Shown in pieces: positions 7,432 through 15,657 of a DNA stretch of 64,000 bases. Under the pieces are notes generated by a model that was not told the origin of the DNA, did no database searches, and saw only the letters and a program-made list of their open reading frames with translations. Origin of the DNA: Flavobacterium saccharophilum (GTDB lineage: Bacteria > Bacteroidota > Bacteroidia > Flavobacteriales > Flavobacteriaceae); the NCBI RefSeq assembly GCF_900142735.1, contig NZ_FRBY01000005.1, positions 1-64,000 on the forward strand, read 5' to 3'. A program made the position numbers and the translations under genes. Position 1 is the first letter of the stretch. Every line of letters begins with the position of its first letter.

Positions 7432-9197
7432 TGAAAAAGCAACGTTATACTTTTTCAAAAAAAACACTTCTCAAATATCTGTTACTAATAATGAGTTTAT
7501 TATTAGTCGCTGTCTTGTTGGCACAGTTTTGTCAAAGGAAAATTGCAAAACCAAAAACGGATCATACCGAAGAAATAAAAAGACTTACAAATGTCGCAGA
7601 TGTCTATTTTGACACAGATAAGAAAGATAGTGCTATTTATACCTTTAATAAAATAAAAGCGCTTTGCGATCCCAAAACAAATCCTATCGATTATGTTTAT
7701 GCAGTAACTTGCATAGCAGAACTTCATCAAAAAAATTGCGACTATATAGCTAGTGAAGCAAGCGCGACAGAAGCATTACCTTACTTAAAAGATATAAAAA
7801 ACCCGCGTTATTCCTGGATTGTATATAATATTTTAGGCATTAATTACACCCATAGTTATGATAATAAAAATGCTATTGTATGTTTTAAAAAGGCAATTAA
7901 GTTAAAAACAAGCGTTTGGCGAAAAAGCCTTGCCATAAACAATCTAGTAGTTGTTTATATGGAACAACGCAAATATAAAGAAGCCGCCATCTTACTTAAT
8001 ATATTGGCTTCTCAAAAAAACATTTCAAGTTACGACGCTGCAAATAATAATGATCACGCCTATATTGTAGATAATTTAGGATATTGCTATTATAAACTAG
8101 GTAATACTGAGAAAGCATTAGAATGTTATTATGAAGGTTTAAAAATACGATTACAACCACAAAATGATGACGGGCTCTCCACTTCTTATAAACATCTATC
8201 TATTTTTTTTCAGAAAGCTAATCCAATATTAGCAAAAGAATATGCAAAAAAAGCTTACGATCATGCTTCAAAAATCAATAATATTATGGAGCGAATTAGC
8301 AGTCTTTCATTATTAATAAAAAGTACCGATGGAAACGAATTAAAAAAATATTCATTAAAGTACATTCAACTTGTTGATAGTATAAACCATACCAACAAAA
8401 AAGTAAAGAATCAATTCTCTAACATTAAGTATAATTTTAACAAAGACAGAGCAGAAAATCTGCAGCTTAAAGCCCTAAAAACAGAAAGTCATCTACAACT
8501 GGAAAGACAAAAAAACAGAATTATTATTTCATATGTCATAATTGCTTTTGTTTTGATGCTCATTTTATTCCTCTACTTTTATTTAACTTCAAAAGGAAAA
8601 AAGGAAAAAAATGATGCTATTTTTAGCAGTGAAATACGCATCTCAAAAAAATTACACGACGAACTTGCAAATGATGTTTATCAAACGATAGCTTTTGCAG
8701 AAACTAAGGATCTTGAAAAAGATGAAAACAAAGAACAATTATTAAATAATCTGGATAACATTTATTTCAGAACAAGAAATATTTCAAAAGAAAATAGTAA
8801 TATCTGCACAGATAAAAATTATCCGCAAGCAGTAAAAGAGATGATTTTGGGGCATAAAGCATCTGAAATTAATATATTGATAAATGGTTTCGATACAATT
8901 CGTTGGAATGAAATAGACAAGAATAAAAAAATAATTCTTTACAGAGTTTTACAAGAGTTATTTGTGAATATGAAAAAACACAGCGAAGCAACACTAGCAA
9001 GTATTTCTTTTATCATAAAGAATAAAAATTTACACGTTACTTACATAGATAATGGCGTTGGAATTAAAAATAACACATTAATTTTAAAAAATGGTCTCCA
9101 AAATGTGGAAAGCCGTATTAAAACTATAAATGGAACTATTATTTTTGGCAATAATTCACAAAAAGGTTTTAAAATAAGTTTCACCTTCCCTTTATAA
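7431..9197 (+). CDS. TPR-containing sensor histidine kinase 2 (tandem paralog)
   Basis: This 588-residue protein repeats the architecture of its upstream neighbour: N-terminal hydrophobic segment (LLIMSLLLVAVLLAQFC), TPR region, coiled coil with the shared ESHLQLERQKNR pattern, one membrane helix, then a HisKA_3 transmitter with His409 in KKLHDELAND and N-box ELFVNMKKHSEA. The two share long stretches of similar sequence, so they arose by duplication. The start ATG overlaps the previous stop (TAATG). The two kinases probably signal to the same response regulator, encoded 8 bases downstream, perhaps as a heterodimer. Confidence 0.85.
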   Translation: MKKQRYTFSKKTLLKYLLLIMSLLLVAVLLAQFCQRKIAKPKTDHTEEIKRLTNVADVYFDTDKKDSAIYTFNKIKALCDPKTNPIDYVYAVTCIAELHQKNCDYIASEASATEALPYLKDIKNPRYSWIVYNILGINYTHSYDNKNAIVCFKKAIKLKTSVWRKSLAINNLVVVYMEQRKYKEAAILLNILASQKNISSYDAANNNDHAYIVDNLGYCYYKLGNTEKALECYYEGLKIRLQPQNDDGLSTSYKHLSIFFQKANPILAKEYAKKAYDHASKINNIMERISSLSLLIKSTDGNELKKYSLKYIQLVDSINHTNKKVKNQFSNIKYNFNKDRAENLQLKALKTESHLQLERQKNRIIISYVIIAFVLMLILFLYFYLTSKGKKEKNDAIFSSEIRISKKLHDELANDVYQTIAFAETKDLEKDENKEQLLNNLDNIYFRTRNISKENSNICTDKNYPQAVKEMILGHKASEINILINGFDTIRWNEIDKNKKIILYRVLQELFVNMKKHSEATLASISFIIKNKNLHVTYIDNGVGIKNNTLILKNGLQNVESRIKTINGTIIFGNNSQKGFKISFTFPL

Positions 9198-9205
9198 AAT
9201 ATATT

Positions 9206-9874
9206 ATGTTTAAAAAAGTTTTAGTAGCCGAAGATTTAGATAGTATAAGTATTGCTGTTATTCAAGTACTTGAAGACTTAAAAATACCAACAATACACCA
9301 TGTAAAATATTGCGATGATGGCTTATTACGAATAAAAAAAGCACTAGTCGAAAACGCACCTTATGATCTAGTAATAAGCGATTTATCTTTTAAATCGGAT
9401 CACAGAAAAACAGTATTGTCAAGTGGAGAAGATCTTATTGAAGCAATTAATGCTGTACAGCCTTCTTTAAAAAAGATTGTATTTTCAATTGAAGACAAAT
9501 CTTACCGAATCAAATCGCTGTTTAATGATTTAAACATAAATGCTTACGTTTCAAAAGGACGAAATAGTATAAATGAACTGAGAAAAGCGATTGAAGGAAC
9601 TTTTAAAGGAGAAGAAAAAATTCTATCATCAGATCTTTCATTTAGCTTTAACGATAAAACATTGATTGAAATCGAATCTTATGATATTTCAATTCTAAAA
9701 TTATTAGCTCAGGGATACATTTTAGAAAACATTGCGAGTGAGTTTAAATCCTCTTCTATTACTCCTAATGGAACAAGTAGTATCGAAAAAAGAATTAATA
9801 AATTGAAGATATACTTTAAAGCTAATAACAATGTCCATCTAATTGCTATTGCCAAAGACTTTGGCTTAGTATAA
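9206..9874 (+). CDS. Response regulator, receiver plus LuxR-like HTH
   Basis: This 222-residue protein has a receiver domain at about 1-125 with acidic residues near the start (VAEDLDS) and the likely phosphorylated Asp59 in VISDLSF. The C-terminal part (about 155-222) looks like a divergent LuxR/NarL helix-turn-helix, with SYDISILKLLAQGYILENIA leading the recognition region. It is the third gene of the TPR-kinase unit and is the presumed output. Receiver segment spacing is slightly unusual, with an insertion after Asp59. The nearby TACG/CGTA palindromes are candidate targets. Confidence 0.8.
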   Translation: MFKKVLVAEDLDSISIAVIQVLEDLKIPTIHHVKYCDDGLLRIKKALVENAPYDLVISDLSFKSDHRKTVLSSGEDLIEAINAVQPSLKKIVFSIEDKSYRIKSLFNDLNINAYVSKGRNSINELRKAIEGTFKGEEKILSSDLSFSFNDKTLIEIESYDISILKLLAQGYILENIASEFKSSSITPNGTSSIEKRINKLKIYFKANNNVHLIAIAKDFGLV

Positions 9875-9887
9875 ATTTTATTTGTAT

Positions 9888-9903
9888 TTACGGGTTTCCG
9901 TAA
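9888..9903. promoter_or_regulatory. TTACGG-N4-CCGTAA palindrome
   Basis: A perfect 6-bp inverted repeat with a 4-base spacer is centred about 30 bases upstream of TAAATTTG (9925-9932), a promoter -7 element for the small gene at 9955. It replaces the expected -33 box, the position of an activator site. It lies right after the response-regulator gene. Confidence 0.45.
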
Positions 9904-9954
9904 GGAAATGTTTCTTTATACATATAAATTTGTTTTGAATCTATTCAGCGACCA

Positions 9955-10185
9955 ATGAAACCTAAATACCACATTAATTTTATATCAAAAATTAATACAA
10001 CTAAAAACAAGATCATTATGAAAACTATGTTATTATGTATTTTTCTTTCCGTAAGTTTTGCTTTTGTTTCTGAGAAATCAGGGTGGCTTGAAGTTGACTG
10101 GAAAATTATTTTTATTCCAGCACTTCTTGTCTTGCAAATCATTATTATCTCGACCGCTTTAAAAAACAGATATAAAAAACATTAA
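9955..10185 (+). CDS. Small two-helix membrane protein
   Basis: This 76-residue protein has two hydrophobic segments (around MKTMLLCIFLSVSFAFV and IIFIPALLVLQIIIISTAL) and a basic tail. I do not recognise a family. A promoter -7 element and a palindromic operator candidate lie directly upstream, supporting expression. ATG 9955 and ATG 10018 are both possible starts. It follows the response regulator and may be its target. Confidence 0.55.
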   Translation: MKPKYHINFISKINTTKNKIIMKTMLLCIFLSVSFAFVSEKSGWLEVDWKIIFIPALLVLQIIIISTALKNRYKKH

Positions 10186-10217
10186 GTCGTAATTTTTCAA
10201 TCTTAAACTTCATAGAT

Positions 10218-10385
10218 ATGAAAAAAAACTTCCTAATTATATTGATCTGCATACTTATTATAGTGCACTGGTATAGCTCAAGAACAGAAAGAATGGTTCC
10301 TAAAATAGCTATAAAACAAAAAACTCAAGACGATACCACAAAAAAAATAGTCTTAAAAAAAGATTTCGACTTAAGCAGAAACTAA
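10218..10385 (+). CDS. Small exported or membrane-anchored peptide (55 aa)
   Basis: The frame opens MKKNFLIILICILIIVHWYS, a basic start and a single hydrophobic helix, and then a polar, lysine-rich tail. It lies 32 bases after the previous small gene in the same direction, so the two are likely co-transcribed. No family is recognised. Length and composition are typical of real small membrane peptides but do not prove expression. Confidence 0.45.
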   Translation: MKKNFLIILICILIIVHWYSSRTERMVPKIAIKQKTQDDTTKKIVLKKDFDLSRN

Positions 10386-10426
10386 AATTAGAGTAATTAA
10401 GAATATAATCAAATTTTTAAATTACT

Positions 10427-10434
10427 TATATTTG
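10427..10434 (+). promoter_or_regulatory. Promoter -7 element of the nuclease-like gene
   Basis: TATATTTG fits the -7 consensus and lies 17 bases before the ATG at 10451. No good -33 TTG is visible. Confidence 0.4.
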
Positions 10435-10450
10435 ATTTTTAAAATTCTGC

Positions 10451-11254
10451 ATGAAAAACATTTTAAGTTCCCTTCTTTTATTTTTAAGTCTTCTCTCTTT
10501 TTCACAAACTAAAATTGTCTCCTGGAATTTAGAAAATTTCGGAAAATCAAAATCTATTACTGAATTAAATTTTATTGCCAATACTGTTCAAGAATACGAT
10601 ATAATAGCAATACAGGAAGTTGTTGCTGGCTACGGCGGTGCACAAGCTATTGCAGAACTTAACAGTATATTGAACGAAAAAGGCTCAAAATGGAATTACA
10701 TAATTAGCAATCCAACCAGTAGCAGCAGTTACAAAAGGGAACGTTATGCTTTTATTTGGAAAACAAAAAAAATAAAATTAATAGGCAGCCCGTGGCTGGA
10801 AAAAAAATATCATCTAGAAATTGACAGGGAGCCTTATTTCGCAACTTTTGAAATTGATAAAAAGAGAATTACTTTAGTAAATTTTCATGCCATTACAAAA
10901 AACAAACAACCAGAAACCGAAATTAAATACTTTAAATTTTTACCTGCTGAATATCCTTTCTTAAATTTAATTTTTATAGGAGATTTTAACTGCCCACAAT
11001 CACATTCCGTTTTCAATCCACTGAAAAAATCAGGATATGTTTCTGTTTTACAAAATCAAAAAACATCATTGAAGAAAAAATGCAAAAACAATTATTGCCT
11101 GGCATCAGAGTTTGACAATATATTTTTCAGATTAAATTCCTTAAATTATAAAAATTCAGGTGTGATACCTTTCTACAAAACTTTTAGTTCATTACAAGAG
11201 GCCCGAAAAATATCAGATCATATCCCAATATGGTTTGAATTTTCGTTAAGATAA
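10451..11254 (+). CDS. Exported endonuclease/exonuclease/phosphatase family protein
   Basis: This 267-residue protein begins with a signal peptide (MKNILSSLLLFLSLLSFSQ) and continues with the DNase I-like fold: IVSWNLENFG, the metal-binding Glu in IAIQEV, NFHAITK, GDFNCP and the C-terminal SDHIPIW. These are the usual catalytic blocks of the superfamily. The likely role is secreted or periplasmic DNA hydrolysis, although other phosphodiester substrates are possible. It converges on the gene at 11256 with a one-base gap. Confidence 0.85.
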   Translation: MKNILSSLLLFLSLLSFSQTKIVSWNLENFGKSKSITELNFIANTVQEYDIIAIQEVVAGYGGAQAIAELNSILNEKGSKWNYIISNPTSSSSYKRERYAFIWKTKKIKLIGSPWLEKKYHLEIDREPYFATFEIDKKRITLVNFHAITKNKQPETEIKYFKFLPAEYPFLNLIFIGDFNCPQSHSVFNPLKKSGYVSVLQNQKTSLKKKCKNNYCLASEFDNIFFRLNSLNYKNSGVIPFYKTFSSLQEARKISDHIPIWFEFSLR

Positions 11255-11255
11255 T

Positions 11256-12515
11256 TTACGTTTTCAGTTTTTTCTTTTTTGCTGCAGGAAATAATACATT
11301 ATTTAAGATTAATCTATATCCCGGCGAATTTGGATGCAGATCTAAAACTGTTGGAGGATCACCAACCTGATGCTGAAAATCTTCAGGATCATGTCCACCA
11401 AAAAAAGTAAACATACCCTTCCCTTTTTCACCGTGAATATATCTTGCTTCACCGTTAAGTTCACATGAACCCATTATTAATATATTTGATTTAATTAATG
11501 ATGAATCAAATGCGGTTGTTTGTCCCATAAAACCTTTTACCAACTGTGTATGATTTTGGCACAGCATACTAGGGATCGGGTCCCATTTTGCAGAAAATTC
11601 CATTAAAGAAAAATAATCTTTTTCTACAGGAATTTTACGTTTCAAAGTCATATCGATATCTGAAAACTCATATTGTTCTGGCCTTCTTTCTAATGTAAAA
11701 TCCTTAAAAGCAAATGAATTTCCGAAATTTAATTTTGCCTGATAGTTCGAATCACTCGCGTCACCATCAAACATTGCTTCGCAAATATCGACTCCATCAG
11801 CCGCAAGAGCAATATCAAAACTGTCAGTTGCAGAACACATGGCAAACATAAATCCACCACCAATAACAAAATCCCTAATTTTTTTAGCGACAGCACCTTT
11901 TTCCTGAGAAACTTTGTTATAACCTAATTTGGTAGCCAAAGCTTCTGCATCTTTTTTCTGGTCAATATACCAGGGTGTATTTTTATATGCTGCATAAAAT
12001 TTGCCGTATTGTCCGGTAAAATCTTCGTGATGCAGATGTAACCAATCATAAAGCAACAATTGATCACTTAAAACTTCTTCATCATATATTGGCGTAAAAG
12101 GAATTTCGGCATAAGTTAGTACCAGTGTTACAGCGTCATCCCAAGGCTGTTTTCCTTTTGGAGTATACACCGCAATTTTTGGTGCTTTCTCCAAAATAAC
12201 AGATTCCATATTTTGAGACGGACTTGAAATTTCATTTAAAATAGAAGCTTCTTCACTATCTGAAAGCACCTCAAAGCTAACCCCCCGAATTTGACATTCT
12301 TTACGAATCTCTTCGGCATCTGGTAACAAAAATGATCCGCCACGATAATTAAGCAACCAGCTGGCTTTATAATCCTTACTTAAACACCAATATGTAATTC
12401 CGTATGCTTTTAAGTGATTTTGCTGCGTAGTCTCATCCATTGGGAGTAAAATAAACGAAGCTTTTGCTGTAAATGAAAGCAACAGCATGAAAATATAGAC
12501 TAAACTCTTATACAT
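11256..12515 (-). CDS. Exported conserved Bacteroidetes protein (often labelled asparagine synthetase B)
   Basis: This 419-residue protein has a signal peptide (MYKSLVYIFMLLLSFTAKAS) followed by a conserved opening around FILLPMDETTQQNHLKAYGI. Relatives are often annotated as asparagine synthetase B, but I see neither an N-terminal Cys2 glutaminase nor an ATP-pyrophosphatase loop. A central FVIGGGFMFAMCSATDSFD region and the C-terminal GMFTFFGGHDPEDFQ recall class I glutamine-amidotransferase-like folds. The export signal argues against an amino-acid synthase. Function is unknown. Confidence 0.65.
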   Translation of the reverse strand: MYKSLVYIFMLLLSFTAKASFILLPMDETTQQNHLKAYGITYWCLSKDYKASWLLNYRGGSFLLPDAEEIRKECQIRGVSFEVLSDSEEASILNEISSPSQNMESVILEKAPKIAVYTPKGKQPWDDAVTLVLTYAEIPFTPIYDEEVLSDQLLLYDWLHLHHEDFTGQYGKFYAAYKNTPWYIDQKKDAEALATKLGYNKVSQEKGAVAKKIRDFVIGGGFMFAMCSATDSFDIALAADGVDICEAMFDGDASDSNYQAKLNFGNSFAFKDFTLERRPEQYEFSDIDMTLKRKIPVEKDYFSLMEFSAKWDPIPSMLCQNHTQLVKGFMGQTTAFDSSLIKSNILIMGSCELNGEARYIHGEKGKGMFTFFGGHDPEDFQHQVGDPPTVLDLHPNSPGYRLILNNVLFPAAKKKKLKT

Positions 12516-12644
12516 TAGAAAATTGTTTTAGTAAAGATATAAAGGATGCTTTAAAAAACACAACAGATAAAGTTCTTTTATGAAAGAAAGAAACATTAAT
12601 TAAACAAAAAAAATTACCTCTGTATTTTAATTAAAAACAGGTAA

Positions 12645-12656
12645 AAATACGTATTT
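12645..12656. promoter_or_regulatory. AAATACGTATTT palindrome
   Basis: A perfect 12-bp palindrome is centred about 25 bases upstream of TACATTTG (12676-12683). Its TACG/CGTA core is shared with the sites at 5668 and 9888, suggesting binding by one of the LuxR-type regulators here. Confidence 0.4.
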
Positions 12657-12675
12657 CAAATAATTAATTTCTATC

Positions 12676-12683
12676 TACATTTG
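12676..12683 (+). promoter_or_regulatory. Promoter -7 element for a 41-residue peptide gene
   Basis: TACATTTG matches the consensus. The -33 region is taken up by the AAATACGTATTT palindrome instead of a TTG, suggesting activator dependence. Confidence 0.45.
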
Positions 12684-12725
12684 ATAATCCAAATCATTGG
12701 ACTTATTAACTGATAAAACCACAAT

Positions 12726-12851
12726 ATGAAGTTTAATGAAAGTGATAACCAGCCAAAGAGACTAAACCTATTACAAAAAATAGGGCTTTGTTTACTTGTG
12801 CTAACTATAATTGTATATTATGTATTGTCGATTCAATTTCTAACAAGTTAG
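12726..12851 (+). CDS. Small single-helix membrane peptide (41 aa)
   Basis: The frame encodes a polar N-terminus (MKFNESDNQPKRLNLLQKIG) and one hydrophobic helix, ending QFLTS. A good -7 element and a palindrome lie upstream, with a leader of about 35 bases. It converges with the response regulator gene at 12859. No family is recognised. Without this small gene the 343 bases between 12515 and 12859 hold only the promoter elements noted. Confidence 0.4.
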   Translation: MKFNESDNQPKRLNLLQKIGLCLLVLTIIVYYVLSIQFLTS

Positions 12852-12858
12852 TATGTGT

Positions 12859-13524
12859 TTAAATTGTTAAAAAAGCAATTTCGTTTTGGATAGCATACAC
12901 TACAAGTCCGGCAATGTTTCTCGACTCTGTTTTAAGTAATAAATTGTTGCGATGACCTTCTACTGTTCTCGGACTTAAAAAAAGATGATCAGCAATTTCA
13001 GAAGTTGTTTTTTGCTGACAAATAAGCTGAAGGATTTCTACTTCTCTGGGAGAAAGAAAACTAGTTTCTAAATGTCCTTTTGAATTTTTTGACGAAACAA
13101 TAGTTTCCTGAATTGTTTTTAAAACGTTCTCATTGTAATAAAAACCTTTTTTTGCAACTTCATTAATAGTATGAATTAGATCTTTAGGAGTTGTATTTTT
13201 TATTAAATAAGCCACTGCTCCTACCTGAATCATGTTTGCAATAAATGATTTAGTATCATAGCTGGTTAAAGCAATTATTTTAATGTCAGGAAAAGATTTT
13301 CGAATAATTTTTGTAGCCTCGACGCCATTTAAGATGGGCATTTTTAAATCCATGATAATAATATCAGGCTTTACCTCGTTATCTTCTAAACTAAAAAGAA
13401 GTTCTTCTCCGTTTGAAGCTTCAAAAATAATTTCGATATTATCTTCTCTTTGTAATAAAAAAGCAATTCCTTTTCGGAATAAAACTTCATCGTCAACTAA
13501 AGCAACCTTAATAGCCGGGCTCAT
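12859..13524 (-). CDS. NarL/FixJ-type response regulator
   Basis: This 221-residue protein has a receiver domain (1-125) with Asp11-Asp12 and the phosphorylated Asp59 in IIIMDLKMP, and a LuxR/NarL DNA-binding domain at about 150-215 (LSPREVEILQLICQQ, then LSPRTVEGHRNNLL). It acts in the cytoplasm as the output of the histidine kinase encoded just upstream (13636-14430). It ends the operon 15469-12859. The start ATG is well placed at the receiver's first strand. Confidence 0.92.
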   Translation of the reverse strand: MSPAIKVALVDDEVLFRKGIAFLLQREDNIEIIFEASNGEELLFSLEDNEVKPDIIIMDLKMPILNGVEATKIIRKSFPDIKIIALTSYDTKSFIANMIQVGAVAYLIKNTTPKDLIHTINEVAKKGFYYNENVLKTIQETIVSSKNSKGHLETSFLSPREVEILQLICQQKTTSEIADHLFLSPRTVEGHRNNLLLKTESRNIAGLVVYAIQNEIAFLTI

Positions 13525-13635
13525 TATTTATTTGTTTTTGGTTTTTGGTTTTCCGAAATTACAAAATATGAATTAAAAAACCATCAAAAGGCTTGATATA
13601 ATGGGCTAAAAGCTGATTTATTGCTAAATTTTGAC

Positions 13636-14430
13636 TTAAAAAGTAAAAACTACTGAAAATCCTTTATTAATTTGAGAGTTAATCAGAATAGTACCATTCA
13701 AAAAAGAAATTCGGCTATCAATGTTTTTCATCCCTAAACCTTTTTGATTTTCGGCACTTTTACTATCAAATCCAACACCATTATCCTCGTAATTACAAGT
13801 AGCAACGTTTGAAACAGTATTAAAAGAAATCCAAATTTCACTTGCTTTTCCATGTCGTAATGAATTATTCATCAATTCTTGCAGAATTCTAAAAATATGC
13901 AAATGACGATCGATGTCACTTTCATCAAAATCAATTTCATTTTTATAATGAACTTTAACAGCTTTACTACTTTCAAATTCTTCACATAATTCTTCAACTC
14001 CAGCATTAAGTCCAAATTTTTCAAAAACAGGCGGCAATAGATTATGGGCAATTTTTCTTGAATTTTCTAATGCTTTTCCAGTGAGATTAATAATATTGTC
14101 AGTAATCTCTTTTGTTTCGGCTTCACTTAAATTTGAAGCAGAAAGCAAATGTGTATTTAAGGAAACAATATTAAGTTTAGAACTTATATCATCATGCAAG
14201 TCCTGTGCGATACGCTTTCGTTCTTCTTCTTGGGTAAAAAGAACGGCATGTAATTGTTCCTTTTGATACTGTAATACTAAGTCTTTTTTTTCAAGCTCCT
14301 TTTGAATTATTTTTTTTCTTGAAAAATAGAAAAATATTATCAATACAACGGCTACAATTATAAAGAATAGAGAAATGTATAATATTATCGTAACAAGTTC
14401 TTTTTCAGGAATTGAATGGGTAGTATTCAT
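13636..14430 (-). CDS. Membrane sensor histidine kinase, HisKA_3 type
   Basis: This 264-residue kinase has one N-terminal membrane helix (about 12-36), a coiled coil, and a HisKA_3 dimerisation helix with the phosphorylated His79 in QDLHDDISSKLN. The ATPase domain carries ELMNNSLRHGKASEI and EDNGVGFD. There is almost no extracytoplasmic domain, so sensing may use the membrane helix or the 7-helix membrane protein encoded upstream. It partners with the response regulator at 12859-13524. Confidence 0.9.
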   Translation of the reverse strand: MNTTHSIPEKELVTIILYISLFFIIVAVVLIIFFYFSRKKIIQKELEKKDLVLQYQKEQLHAVLFTQEEERKRIAQDLHDDISSKLNIVSLNTHLLSASNLSEAETKEITDNIINLTGKALENSRKIAHNLLPPVFEKFGLNAGVEELCEEFESSKAVKVHYKNEIDFDESDIDRHLHIFRILQELMNNSLRHGKASEIWISFNTVSNVATCNYEDNGVGFDSKSAENQKGLGMKNIDSRISFLNGTILINSQINKGFSVVFTF

Positions 14431-14460
14431 ATCGTGCTATTCTTTTACAAGATTATTAAT

Positions 14461-15093
14461 TTAAGGTCGCAAGGATTTGTTATAAAAACTTACTTTCCAT
14501 TCATATAAAATAAAAAACTGGTAAGCTAATGCTAAAAAAGCATTTAAGGTCCAGATAAGATATTTTAAATCATCGCTAAGACTAAAAGAAAGATTTCCAA
14601 TTAAAAATAATACTGTACTGGCAAATAAGTAAATTATAATACCAATACTAACATAATAATACGTTTTACCTTCTGTGAGCATATTATAAAGGTGCAGCAA
14701 AGCAAAAACAACACTAAGTAAACATGTCAAAGCAATTTCAAACAAATTAAATTTCAAAAATTGACTCGGATCTAAAGCAAATTGTACAACTAAAATCAAT
14801 AATCCAACAACGATACAAACTTTTATAAATAGTTTTTGGATTTTTAACTTTAGTAATGAATTATAAAACAATCCTAACAGAATCATCTGTCCAATAAAAA
14901 ACGTATTAAGAACAGGTAAGTTATTTACTTTAAGATGATACATTACTTCCATGGATAATTGCATCACAAATGAGAAAACCAAATAGGACACAAAAAAAAC
15001 ATTAGCTTTTTCCTTTCGAAAAAAGCTAAATGAATATAGTATAAGATTTACTAGTAAAACTAAATAAACCGAGTAAACAAAAAAGTCATACAC
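14461..15093 (-). CDS. Seven-helix membrane protein upstream of a sensor kinase
   Basis: This 210-residue protein is almost wholly hydrophobic; I count seven likely membrane helices, with a basic C-terminus (KVSFYNKSLRP). The start codon is GTG; no in-frame ATG lies upstream before a TAG. It sits 30 bases before the histidine kinase and 19 bases after the gene at 15113, so it is in the operon and could be the kinase's sensing partner. I recognise no named family, though the layout resembles detached 7TM sensor domains. Confidence 0.6.
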   Translation of the reverse strand: MYDFFVYSVYLVLLVNLILYSFSFFRKEKANVFFVSYLVFSFVMQLSMEVMYHLKVNNLPVLNTFFIGQMILLGLFYNSLLKLKIQKLFIKVCIVVGLLILVVQFALDPSQFLKFNLFEIALTCLLSVVFALLHLYNMLTEGKTYYYVSIGIIIYLFASTVLFLIGNLSFSLSDDLKYLIWTLNAFLALAYQFFILYEWKVSFYNKSLRP

Positions 15094-15112
15094 CTCTAAA
15101 TGCTATTTAAAA

Positions 15113-15469
15113 TTACATTGGAGGGCTTGGACGAACACCATCATAGACAACTTCTCCAGGTGCATCGGCAGATTTATTTTCACCCGAACTTGGTGGTCCG
15201 TAAACATTAATATATTTCTTTGTTTCCGGATCATATTCTGCTCCAACGAAAAGTAAAGTCTTTTCTTTCTGGTCGTTAATCCCCATATACGCCCAAACAG
15301 CTTCCGTTTTTAACTCTAATACTTTTTCCAAAGTTTCTCTTGGAATTAAATAAGCTTTTACTTTATTCTTTGCATCTTCAACCGTTGTATCATCCTGATA
15401 CCTTTTTTCCCATACCTGGGCTGTACTTAATGGAATTTGAATAGGTCCTGGAAAGGTTTCTTCATTCAT
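15113..15469 (-). CDS. Conserved hypothetical protein (118 aa)
   Basis: The protein is soluble and acidic, begins MNEETFPGPIQIPLSTAQVW and ends in a proline-rich tail. The KVKAYLIPRETLEKVLEL and AVWAYMGIND segments look like a compact alpha/beta domain. No family or function is recognised. It is the first gene of the operon that leads to the two-component pair; TAGTTTAG (complement of 15517-15524) is a possible -7 element. Confidence 0.6.
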   Translation of the reverse strand: MNEETFPGPIQIPLSTAQVWEKRYQDDTTVEDAKNKVKAYLIPRETLEKVLELKTEAVWAYMGINDQKEKTLLFVGAEYDPETKKYINVYGPPSSGENKSADAPGEVVYDGVRPSPPM

Positions 15470-15589
15470 AATTTACAATTTTTTAGTTAATAAGATTTGA
15501 TTTGTTAATGGTTTTGCTAAACTACCGAAATAATTTTATATAAAACATACTAAATAAGTAAAATTATAAAGAAGAATAAGTCGTACTAA

Positions 15590-15635
15590 ATAAAAAAAAA
15601 ATCTTTATAAGTACTTAACTCATAAAGATTTTTTT
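15590..15635. terminator. Bidirectional terminator between dnaB and the operon at 15469
   Basis: AAAAATCTTTAT pairs with ATAAAGATTTTT around a loop of about 13 bases. The A tract on one side and T tract on the other fit termination on both strands; for the minus strand it ends dnaB's upstream neighbour region poorly, so its main user is uncertain. Confidence 0.5.
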
Positions 15636-15657
15636 GTATTGTATCCTATATATTATA

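Noticed and set aside
7337..7612. A 91-codon frame across the junction of the two TPR kinases
   Set aside because: It overlaps both kinase genes, whose frames carry clear domains.
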